In this document: positions 32,628 to 43,800 of the stretch, piece after piece
Position numbering within the stretch: the first letter of the stretch is position 1
Layout: each line of letters opens with the position of its first letter
NCBI GenBank assembly: GCA_018105865.1
Contig: CM030848.1
Span: 2,321,001-2,385,000, forward strand
Direction of reading: 5' to 3'
Origin: Metaphire vulgaris
Lineage: Eukaryota > Annelida > Clitellata > Crassiclitellata > Megascolecidae
Length of the DNA: 64,000 nucleotides
Translations under genes and position numbers: made by a program
Notes under the pieces: generated by a model
The model's database searches: none
Told to the model about the DNA's origin: nothing
The model's input: the letters and a program-made list of their open reading frames with translations, nothing else

Positions 32628-33527
32628 TGTGGCGAACCGGGCCTATCGAGGTTCCTACTCCTCCTAAACTCAAGATGGCTCCGCCCGGTTCGGCGCACAC
32701 GGGGTTATGACTCACTCTAAAGGCACATGGTCGTTCGTCTTAGCTTTTTGGCTAAGATCTCAGGCTCTCTTACCACCACTTGCACTACGCGCACTTTACC
32801 TGCACTCCGTTCCTATATTCCACACTTAATCCCTCTTTCAATGTATCGTCTTTCCTCTCCCTTAACTCTCCGTGCACCTTACTCCTCTCCGTGCACCTTA
32901 CCTTTCACTGTGCACCTTGCCTCTCGCCGTACACCTTGCCTCTTACCGTGCACCTTGCCTCTCACCGTGCACCTTGCCTCTCCCCGTGCACCTTACCTCT
33001 CACCGTGCACCTTGCCTTTCTCCACACCTTCGCACTGCACCTCTCGCAATGCACTTCTCGCAATGCACCTCTCGTAATGCACCTCTCGCAATGCACCTTC
33101 GCAATGCACTTCTCTCAATGCACTTAATCTCAAGGGTGCTTCCTTAACCTCAGGGTGCACTCTTCTTACGGGTGCATAGGGTGCATAGTGCACTATCCTT
33201 ACATGCACTTATATGGACCTTCTTACCATCACACGCCGCCTCGGCCATCGGTCCTGATCTGTGGCAGAACCGGCTATTTATACTGTTTCTGCCGCATGCA
33301 CTCATCCTGCTAGCTCACACTCATCACTGCTCTCTAATTGCTGCGCGCCATTCACTAATCGTCTACCACTCAGCCTGTCTTTCCTTTATGCAATCTATTA
33401 TTATTATATTTGGCCTGACTACCTATGCGGGCGGCTACCTGTCAAAGGATTAAGCTCATGAATTATTAATGGCTCACTTGCGTCTATTGCTAATAAGGGT
33501 TCTACGCTATTATCTAAATTCGCTACA
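32628..33527 (-). repeat. 5' LTR of the gypsy-type element
   Basis: Upstream LTR for the minus-strand transcript. Compared with the 3' LTR it has one extra 28-bp unit (about 33068-33095) inside its TGCAC-rich array, and differs at about three single bases (for example near 32657, 32728 and 33411). Confidence 0.93.
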
Positions 33528-33580
33528 ATAATAACAATAATAATAATAATAATAATAATAATTATTATTATTATTAATAT
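33527..33580. repeat. TAA/ATT microsatellite remainder
   Basis: Interrupted trinucleotide repeat continuing the array at 28346-28428 beyond the LTR element. Confidence 0.85.
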
Positions 33581-33669
33581 AACTGTAGTAATTGGAGCGA
33601 ATTGCTACTATTACTATTGTTACTACATCATTGTTGGTAGTTTTAATGCACTCCTATTAGCCCTATACA

Positions 33670-33970
33670 CAGGTCCGCCGAGAGAAATTCCGGACCCCTG
33701 TGCAGAAGAGCCGGCGGGCCCATGACAAGTCACAAGTCTTGGAAAAAATCACTGACGACCGTTTTTTGCTTATCACTGTTTTTACACTGCACACTGTTTA
33801 TGCTGTTTCAGAGACAGTTTCCCTTTAACTCGCCGGGCCCCTGTGCACATACCATGGTGACATTTTTCTGTTATTATTCTTGCTAATAAATTTTCATCAT
33901 CGGCCCTGGCCCCTTCCAGGCCGCCGGGCCCCTTTGCATTTGCCCTCTGTCTCCATTCTCGGCGGCCCTG
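33670..33970. mobile_element. hAT-type MITE with perfect 8-bp target duplication
   Basis: Ends CAGGTCCGCCGAGAGAA and TTCTCGGCGGCCCTG; flanks CCTATACA on both sides (33662-33669, 33971-33978). It contains a GCTTATCA variant of the dispersed T-run motif near 33765. Confidence 0.93.
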
Positions 33971-33978
33971 CCTATACA

Positions 33979-34551
33979 GTATATCAATCAATTCAAGTCG
34001 GTATTCAGCAGTTTTTAATTGAAACAATTTAAAGGGTATTGTCTGTATTCATACACTGTAGCTTAGTTTGTATAAACGAGTTTCTTAATTGTAGCAAACT
34101 TTTGGCATATTTAGGCTCTCAAAAACACGAAGATAGTCAATAACAAGCGAAATCTATTAATCCTCGAAGACAAGTTAATAATGCACTCCTCATAAAGCAT
34201 TATTTGCTCCAATACAAGTATTTATCGATGCAGTCGAATCAAAATATAAGTGCAACGGTATTCATAATTTGTTTGTGATTTAGCTCTCTGTTGAACAAAG
34301 CCTAAAATCCGAGCTACAGATTACAAGTCTTAAATATTTCCTGAGTAAAAGATTTCGTTGGTTAAGGTATTTTACAATACTTCGCAATACTTTGCAAGAA
34401 AAACTTGAAGACGGCTCGCGAATCTTAAATACTTGGAAATCATTTACTGTGATATTGCGTGTTAGTATCTTATGCCACAATGTTTTCTTTCGTTTTCATG
34501 TGGAATTTGTTCTCAAATTATTCATATTTGAATATTTTCACAGATGGCAAG
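33979..34551 (-). other. Region downstream of gene A, partly homologous to that downstream of gene B
   Basis: No gene. The stretch 34340-34440 resembles 54925-55020 (shared AAACTTGAAGA, GCTC.C.AAT, AATACTT), indicating that the duplication which produced genes A and B included their 3' flanks or 3' UTRs. Confidence 0.45.
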
Positions 34552-34847
34552 TTAGACGTTTTTATTAGAGGCAAGTTCGACGTTTTCGTAATTGGCAAGT
34601 TCGACGTTTTCGTAATTGACAGGTTGAATGCCTTCATCAATGGAACATAGACCTTTTGCTTTGGTGGAAGTTTGAACGTTTTCATATGAGGCAAATTGTA
34701 CGGTCTCTTTTGGCGTCTTGCTAGGAGCGGATAGAATGGTGCATTTATCCATTGGAGTGTAGTTCATTCTTTGTCTAGTCTTGCCGCATGCGGTTGCCTC
34801 TAATGGCATGTAGATGTTGGAATTTCTAGAATTCTCGGCCTCAGGCC
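34552..34847 (-). CDS. Gene A exon 10: cytoplasmic tail
   Basis: Begins after AG at 34848 in phase 1 with PEAENSRNSNIYMPLE and ends SNKNV then TAA. Tyrosine motifs in order: YMPL, YTPM, YENV (after ETVQFAS), YENVELA twice. The YENVELA unit is a ~27-33-bp coding repeat whose degenerate continuation lies past the stop (34520-34551), so the stop arose inside the repeat array. Homologous to 55741-56045 of gene B in its first half. Confidence 0.85.
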
Positions 34848-37800
34848 CTATTAAGAATTGGAAGCAAATGACGATTGTGAAAACAATTTACTATAGCCAC
34901 GAGCATGCTAAGAATAGTTAATTAGTCGTTAAAGAAATAATTGTTAATTATGCTTAGCCATGTTAAGGGCCTAAATTTTGAAGAGAAATTTTATAAAATT
35001 TCATATGAAATCTGGAACTTCTCTGATGGGCATATTTACTACTACAAACATGATATCGTTTTAATAGGGTAGGTAGAATAGGCCTATATTTCTTAGAGGC
35101 AAGGGTAATAAATATAATTTACTTTAAAATTGCGTGCATTAGTTTAGATTTAAGACTAGACCAAAGACCAACCATTATTCACACTCGAAGACTCTGTCTG
35201 CTGTGGTTGATTAACTTCTTTTCGCCTAAAAGATTTTTACTGAAGATATACAGTAGAATATGCCTATGAGCATGAATTATTTAATGACACAAAGCCATCA
35301 TTGGCTAATTTTATCAGAGTTTAACTGTAAGTCAATTTGAAGTCCACACTGCCAGCATATTTGCGTAAGAAGCCTGCCGTGTTTAGTTATTCGCTGTGGC
35401 ACGTCCCAATGCTAATTAATAATAATACTTCGCCGAAATTAATGTGGCGAACCGGGCCATATGTACTACAGTGTACTATCCAAGGATGGCTGACGCCCGT
35501 CCGCTAAACAGGGTTTGATCTCTTAACTAAGGCATGTGGGTGGTCAACTTAGCTCTTTGGCTAAGGTTTTACGATTAGATGGATGATTCCCTCTCTCTGC
35601 CTCTCTATTAGACCTTACTTTTGTCTCAGGTACTACCTTGTCTTCTCCTATCTCAGGTACTACCAAGACTTCCCAGGTACTACCTCGCTTTCTCAGGTAC
35701 TACCTCGCTATCTTCTACTTCAGGTACTACCTCACTCTTTCAGGTACTACCTCGCTATCTCTTATCTCAGGTACTATCTCACTATATTGGCTGACTCAGG
35801 TACTACCTTACGGTGGGCAATTCTTCAGTTACAACCTAGAGAGCTTACGGACCTTCTACCGGGCTCCTTGCCTCTCCTACTGTCGCGCCGCGATTTATCT
35901 TTTGACGGGGCACAGCCCTGCCCCTTGGGAACAGCTTTCGCGGTGGATTGACACTTTCCTAGCAGAAATGTAGTACCTGTACGGTACATCCACCCTATCT
36001 GGTACCCCAAGTCAAAACCTAGTTCACCAACCCTTTGCCCGTCTATGGGACTTTAGTTATAGGGCTCTCACACTACCTAAAGGAGGTGTGCTAAACTTGA
36101 ACTAGCTATCGGGCTGTAACTCGATGACGCCTAGCGCCACCTACTGAATATCCTGCGCTTAACCTTCCTAGACTTTTTAATACTCGTTAGGCAGTTATTA
36201 ATTATTACTAAGTGACCTTACTTATCATTATTCCTATCATTATTATTAATTTATTCATTCTATCAACTATCTATCTTACCATCAGCGCCACCCAGCGACT
36301 ACTCGATAAACTACTTTTAAAACTTTATTATGGAGACTCAGGCTAATCTATTTTGGCTGTTATAATAATTTCGCCACACTATGTCTCAGAACTGAAAGCT
36401 AAATTCGTTGACATGTGAATCCTCTCAGTGTTACCTGAGTCGTGGAAGCTAGACTTGGAGTCAACCGGGTCAATGTAACCTTTTTGAGCCCAATTTGTTG
36501 GGCAGGGCGACGATCTGCGTGCTTTATCACCGAACTCACCAATGAAAACGTCCTCAATACAATTTCATTTAAATAAATTAATATTTGGAATTCTGCTGCC
36601 CAATTACTGTATCTTCAGTCGAAGAATCTGAGCAAAATTAACTTGTTATTATGAAATTAGTTTGTTCTTGGGAAATTTTAATGCAGTTCTGCGTGTAAAT
36701 ATTCAATTGAGTAAGTGATTAACCTTTCCCTGTAGAATATCAAGAGCAAAATTGCAATTGAAGCAACGACAAGAAATGCCCCAACACTTGAGCCCACAAT
36801 TAATCCGATTCGCTTCTCTACAAAAGTAGAATGTGCAGTCTCAATATCATAATTATTAGCTATTTGATAATAATGCATCGGCCTAAAGCGCTACGCTTTC
36901 TCTACTAAAAACATCTTAAATAATAATTCTCTTTGTCCGGTAAGGTAAGGTAAGGTAAGGTAAGTTTGTCAGTCACGCTACACGGCAGATGTTGGATTTC
37001 ATTGCCATAGGCAACCAAACATTATAATGGGCGGAGCTTGACGAAGCGTCCTCATTGGCTGATTGACCCCACGGGGAAGCGTCCTCATTGGCTGCACATT
37101 GTACGGCACTACTGGAGGGCATAGGCCCTACTGCGGGGCGCACCCCCATGTTGGGCCTTAGGCTCTACTAGGGGGGAGCGCATTTTTCCGGATGGATTGA
37201 CCTTTCCATATAGAATATCAAAAGCAAAATTGCAATTGAAGCAACGACAAGAAATGCCCCTACACTTGAGCCCACAATTACTCCGATTCGCTTCTCTACA
37301 ACTCCCAGCACCCGTGTGGGGCGTAGGCCCTACTGGGGGCGTAGCTCTCCCGTGTGGGGCCGTAAGCTTTAATAGGGCGCAGCCTCTCGTCAGGGTCCAA
37401 GCCTCCCATGAGAGCCCGTAGGCCTCATGACAATGGGGCGCAGCCCCGTTAGAGACCAAGTCCATCCACCCGTGGAGACCGAGCCCATTTGGGGCCGTAG
37501 GTCCAAAAGGAGCCGTATGCCCAAAAGAGTCCGTAGGCCCCAGTGGCGACGCACCACCCGTGGAGACCGGATCCCCTTTGAAGTCGTAGGTCCAAACCGA
37601 GGTCGTAGGTTCCGCTATGGTGTACATCCCCTGTGGTGGGGGAAAGACCACCCATTGAGGCCATAGGAAAAATGTTAACTGACAATCACGCATTCACTTT
37701 ACATTTTCAGATTTAAAAGTTGTTATAAGTGATAATGTGAAGTTTTGCAATAAATGGGGAAGGGGGAAAAGATAGCCACTCTTCCAATCAATTTTACGGG

Positions 37801-40800
37801 TTAACAGCTAGAATTCGTTATTTTATCACAGTTTTCGAAAAACAGTTGACTTCTTCATCAACACTTGTTGGCACCAAGCGCCCTCAGCCTGTGAAAGGAC
37901 GTTAACTCGGTTGAAGGAAAGGCGGCAAGTTAAGGACAATTCATTTCGCAAAATTCTATAACATTTGCAAAAGATCGGGCAGTGAAACAACTTTTCTCAC
38001 CGTCATTTTTTGCGGGTAAACAGGTAGTTAAAGAAGAAACTCGTCAAATATTCTCATCGTAATTGCTTATCCTGAACTTGACAAGTCTATTGAGTCTATT
38101 AACAATTGGGCACATATCTGTCCGATGCATTCATTATCGCGATCATCTCTTTTTTCATCTTACCCAAACATGTAGTTTCATTGAGATACGTGAATCCGTT
38201 CCTGCATCTGCATGTGTAGTTGCCAATTGTGTTAATACAATTGGTCGACATCAGGTCGCACTCTGACTTTCCACTAATACATTCGTCCATATCTGAACAT
38301 ATGACAAAAGTTTTGATTAATATAATGTTTATGTTCTAGAAGGCTCTAGAGACAGCTGCAATATAAAGAAATGCCTTTAAGAAATTTGCATTAACCAATA
38401 ACCAAGTTATTTTTAAAAGAATCTGATTGAACGCTAAACTTATCCTCGATGACAAATGGAACGCAAGATAACAAAAGCTTAAGAAACTCAAACCTAGTAC
38501 ATAAGTAAGTAAGTAAGGAAAATCTCGTTAATTTCTAAAGCGCTTTCAAAAGATGCACCGAAGTAGCTCCTTATTCCTACGCGCTCAATCTCAAATGAAG
38601 TAGCTATAGCCAAAGGTGGGTCATTCATGCCGGGTCATTTAATCAAAAGGGCGAGTAGGCAGGACGCTACAGCTATGGAGGAAATGATTTTATAAAGAGA
38701 AATGATTTTAGTTTAGAAAGAAAAACATGAGGAGATGTTGCAAGAAGAGGAGAAAATTGTGATTCAGAGTTTGTTATTTGGCTTTGATGTAGACAGCGAA
38801 TGGATATTGGAATTGAGTTCCAAAGCTCAGGTGCAGCGTATGAAAAAGCACGATTACAAATTTTGAGAGATGATTGATTCAGAGGTCGAAGGAGAGTTAC
38901 ATGAGAAGAAGATCTAGTAGATCCAGGTTGTTGTGGAACTATCAGATTTCTTAGGTAGACTGGTTTTGATGTATGAAGTGAGTTATAAGTCATCGATATT
39001 ATTTTGTATTCAATGCGTTCTGCTATTTTGAGCCAGTGGAGAGATTTGAGTAATGGTGTAATGTGGCAAAATTTAGGCGATTTAGTTACTGCACGAGCTA
39101 AGGCATTTTGAATCGATTGGAGTTTACATATGGAAGCCTTTGGAAGATTGTGAAACAGTGAGTTGCAGTAGTCTAACTTAGAGTGAACTATTGAAGTGGC
39201 AATGGTGGAAGCAGTTTTAATATCAAGGTAGGGACGAAGGCGACGTAGATCACGAATGAGAGCATAAAAGGTTTTTGATACATAGCATTTTCTACGGGAT
39301 TCATTTGCAGATCAATTAATTGAGAGAGATACAGTGGCGTGCAGAGTGTTGGGGAGGTGGCCGTGGCCCCGGAGGCACACCAGAGGGGCGAAAAATGGAC
39401 TCGACGACTTTTTTGCTTGTCAACACATTTTTTCATTAAAATCATCAAAAAATATCCATTTGGCCCCGGACACACACCAGAGGGGGCGCAAATTGACGCA
39501 TGCGGCGACCCTTTTTTGGTTGTCAACACCGATGACGGGGCCGTCCAAATTGACTCTGGCCCGGGCGCCCACCACTCTGCACACCACTGGCAAGAAGCAA
39601 AGGGTACCTGAACAAGTAGTGTCGTTTTCCCTTTTATATCCAATTCGACAAGCGCAGTTGTAACTTCCGACGCTATTAATGCATATGGTGGTTGAATTGT
39701 CGCAAAGTCGTTCTCTTTCACATTCATCCACGTCTACAATGTACACGTTCAGGACATAAGCCATCACTCATAGATTCTTATAAGGAGCAACAGTCAGCCA
39801 GCAAGCTTTGGTATATATATATATAAGAGAAAATTGCCCATAAATCAAGTCACACAAACGAATAGATACTAGTTAGTACGTCTACTTGCATAACTACGAT
39901 AAAAGCAATCTATAACATTAAAATCGTTATCTGTATGTCTGTTGCCTTCGAGCGTTCTGATTGTTTGGCTGTGTGAGCGTTCTGATTGGTTGGCTGTGTG
40001 AGCGTTCTGATTGGTTACCTTCAAGCGTTCTGATTGGTTGGCTGAGTGAGCGTTCTGATTGGTCGTTCTGGAATTGGAATTGGATTGGTCGTTGCCTCGA
40101 GCGAAGCGAAGCGACGCGAAGCGACGCGAAGCTCGCCTCATGCGAGCGAAGCTCGCGCGAGCGAAGCGAGCCTTCGAGTTCTAGTCCATTTATTACAATT
40201 GCTATGATATTGGATACCAATCATTTTTTCTAGACCATACATATGAAATGCACTCTGTCTCCTCATTGAATTGTGACCTCCTACCGTTACATGATGAAAA
40301 AGTCGAATATTCGTAGCCGTTCTTGCAAGAACAATAGTAACTTCCAACTGTATTATGGCAGATGGTTGTTGCTGCATCGCATTGAGATTGTCCAACGGTG
40401 CATTCGTTTATATCAGTGATGGGCACTAATTTTTATCCGAGGACCGCAAAAGTGTATGCGATGAAAGCCAAGGGCCGCACACATTTTTCGGCATTTAGAA
40501 TTAACTGTTTAATTAGTTTTCAAAACGACTTTAACATAACGTGTTATATACTGTGCAGTGTATTTATTAATATTACTCACTCACTCATTCACTCACTCAC
40601 TCAATCAATCAATCAACTTCTGTAGCGCCATTACCATAATGCCCAGGGAATCAGCCGATGGTGCACCAAATCCAAATAGAATCAGAGCCAGGTCAAGGGG
40701 GCTAGGTAACATGATCGAAGAGAATACATAAATTTGCGAATAACTACTTGACGAGCCTTGTTTCCTTGAACTTCTACATATCCCTCTTATTTTGGAACCC

Positions 40801-43800
40801 TGGCTTACGCCACTGAACTGTATTACTGGCAATAATATTGCGATTCTACTCAATGCATATAGTCCCCTAAAGCCAAATTCTTGCCTACTATATTCTGATG
40901 CTAATTACTATATATTTGGCCTAGATCAGCAGCATCCAATATATGCAAAATACATTGATTTTAACATAATTTATATATTGTTTATAAATCAGTGTATTTT
41001 TCAGTGTAATGACGTCAGCAACTTCCGGTTACTTGAGGTGCGTAGATAGTTCATTCTTGAGTGTGACTACCAAATTTCATAGATGTATCACTGTGCGAAC
41101 TACAGTTACCTGTTATAGACGCGATGGTGTTAAATACTCAATGGACCCAAGTTCGCGGACCCGAGCATGGCAGACGTCAGTCCTTACTTTATGAGGTCTA
41201 TGATACAACCAGATGGCTACATCGGGTCATAACGGCGGTATGGAAAACCGAAATAGCACCACTTGACTGGAGAAAAGCAATTGTGATAACAATACACAAG
41301 AAAGGAGACAGAATGGAATGCAATAGCGCCAGAGGAATCAGCCTCTTAAGTGTACCGTACAAAGAAAAGTTTTCACCAGAGTCATGTTAAACAGAATAAA
41401 TGACACAGTGGATAAAACTTTCAGGGAAAACCAATGTGGATTCAGGATGGGAAGAGGATCTTCTGGCCAAGTCTTCGTCCTTAGACTACTCATTGAAAGA
41501 AGCTAAGGATTGGATACGAAGAACATATAATAATTGAGGAAGTTAGAAAGAGAACACTGCAACCGAATATAATATAAGTGGGCGGGAAGTTAGCAGAGTG
41601 GTAACAACGTCGGACAACGGAGCAGGAGGTCGCGGGTTCGAGTCCCGCAGGAGCCCTAAAGGTCGACTCAGCCTTTTTCGCGGTGGTAAAATGAGGAGCA
41701 GTGGTAAAAATCTCTGCGATAAGTCAAACAGGTACGCTACGCGATACACTAGCCCCGTATCCGTGGCATTGCACGCCTGGCTGAGGGCTATAGAAACGGA
41801 GATCAGCGCCGCCTTATGAGCCCGTGAGGCTCGGGAAGGACTTTGACTTTGACTTTGAATCAGAAAGAGAAGAATGAAATGGATCGGACACATTCTCAGA
41901 ATGGATAAAATAAGAAACCCAAAACGAATTTTCAACTACAAACCAGAGGGGAGAAGATCTAAACTAAGACCGAAAAGACGTCGGGTGGACGGATTGGAAG
42001 AAGATCTGAGCATGACAGGACTGAATCTCAACGGAAAAACTGACGGAAGACACTGAATGACTTCAGAAGAAATAGCAAATGACAGAGAACTTTGGAGAGA
42101 TGTCAAGGAGAAGTCGAAAGCTGGACACAGCTGGGAGGACGAAGACCTGATCTGACCAGAGTTCCAGCTCTGGTTGAATTTATACTATAATGGAATTGTT
42201 TGTTCTTTTAACTTTACATGACAGTCTCTTCATTTTTTTCTGACATCAAGCTTTTGTTTTCCATCCTAATTGTCTGCCTCAGTGCCTTACAGTACTATTG
42301 GTAATACCAACGATTCTTTTATTCTCTTTTTTGGATGTATGCTTATGACTCTATCTTTTAATATAAATCTAGCAAAATGAGAAGTGAGACAGTCGCCCTG
42401 CTAAATATCATCAGACGGTAACCTGTGCAAGACGTAGAAATCCATGATCTGTAGCCCCTTTTGCATGAACAATAGTAACTTCCAACGGTGTTGACGCAGG
42501 TGGTTGTTGAGGAAGAGCATTGCGAATGTCCAGAGTAGCATTCGTCTGTGTCGGCAGGTAAATATCATTACTTGTCAATAGGTTAGAGTATCATATTAAT
42601 GCTAATCTACTGTGTGAAACTAAAGCATAACGAGCTACAGTTGTTCTTTTGCTGGTTTTGCTTCTTACACCTTCATGTTTAAAAGTAGTGCCTCTAAAAG
42701 ATCCTCTGCATTTATTTAGGGAAATGGAATTGTCTTTGTTTTTTGATAAATTTAGATTCCTTTAGTTTTATAAAATAATAAGTAAAGTAAAGTAAAATCT
42801 CGTGGATTTCTATAGCGCCTGGAAAGCAGCACAACAGTAGCTGCTTATTCTTAGGCGCTCAGCCTCTCTTAAAGTAGCTATGGGGAAGGTATATTATATA
42901 TCAGCCAGGCAATAGTCAACATCCAAAGGGCAGTGAGGCTAGGTTGTTACAGCTATGGAGGATATGATTTTAGAAAAAGGAATGATTTAAGATTAGACCT
43001 GAAGACTTGAGAAGATAATGCGGGAATTATAGGAAATGAGGAATCAGATTTTATTGTTTGAAAGTGTCCAAGTCTGCGGAGGGAAGCTGGGAACATAATA
43101 ATGATGCTGTGTCCATAATTCTAAAGTCCCACGCTTGCCATGGCCCTTTAAACCGGCAACCCTCAAAGAAATTCGGTCCGTTGTCTTCCTCTGTCCCAAT
43201 GAGCAGTGCCTTCTTGGTGCAATTCCGATTCTTCTTCTCATAGAATGCTTTGATGTAATTGGTCCACCAATCACAGATTTCATCAACCTATCTCTCTCTC
43301 AGGGTCATTCCCTTCCTTCTATTCTCATGCTTGCTGTGTTTCGTTCTCTTCTAAAGAAAACCTCTCTTAACGCCGATAATAACCTAAGCAACTAAAGACC
43401 TAGCCTATATCAAACTTGAACTCGTACTACTCTTGGTAAGGGCGCATTTTCAGTGGCTCATAGATACTCAACCAGATCCTCAGATGCATTAAATCTACTG
43501 ATGCCGCACAGTCGCACTTCTCTTGGATAGAGCTCATTTTCAGTGGCTGGACCGAGAATTTGGAATTCACTTCCAGCATTGGTTCTCTACGCTAAGTCTC
43601 TGATGACATTTCGATCCAGGCAGAAAACATACCTGTCCTATTTTGCTTCTCCGCCATAACCGGGACCGGACAATCGAACTGACTTATTGGATTCGACAAT
43701 GGTGGATTACGATACAAACCAAGGAACGACCATCGTCTGATGTGAGGAACCTTATTAAATGGCGCTATAGAAGTTCGATGAGGATGATGATGATGGTGAC

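Larger units (their letters stand above)
28429..33527 (-). mobile_element. Ty3/gypsy-type LTR retrotransposon, internally deleted, young
   Basis: Two long terminal repeats (28429-29300, 872 bp; 32628-33527, about 900 bp) begin and end TG/CA in the minus orientation. They differ by about three substitutions and a 28-bp tandem indel only. Just inside the upstream (right) LTR the minus strand reads TGGTACCAGAAGTGGGG, a plausible tRNA primer-binding site starting TGG (leucine-type by resemblance). The single long ORF (29597-32374) covers gag, protease and a chimeric end. Near-identity of the LTRs implies recent insertion. With polymerase and integrase core missing, the source must have been mobilised by another element. 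Confidence 0.92.

Noticed and set aside
34459..34650. Plus-strand frame with repeated FDVF.IGK units
   Set aside because: It is the antisense of the YENVELA coding repeat of the gene A tail, whose minus-strand frame has the splice sites and a paralogue.
36678..36878. A stand-alone 66-residue membrane protein
   Set aside because: The hydrophobic segment is bounded by AG/GT splice sites and matches the gene B transmembrane exon, so it is an exon and not a small gene.
41580..41655. A functional tRNA gene
   Set aside because: A- and B-boxes are present, but a SINE body and CTTTGA tail follow, and the anticodon arm is irregular.
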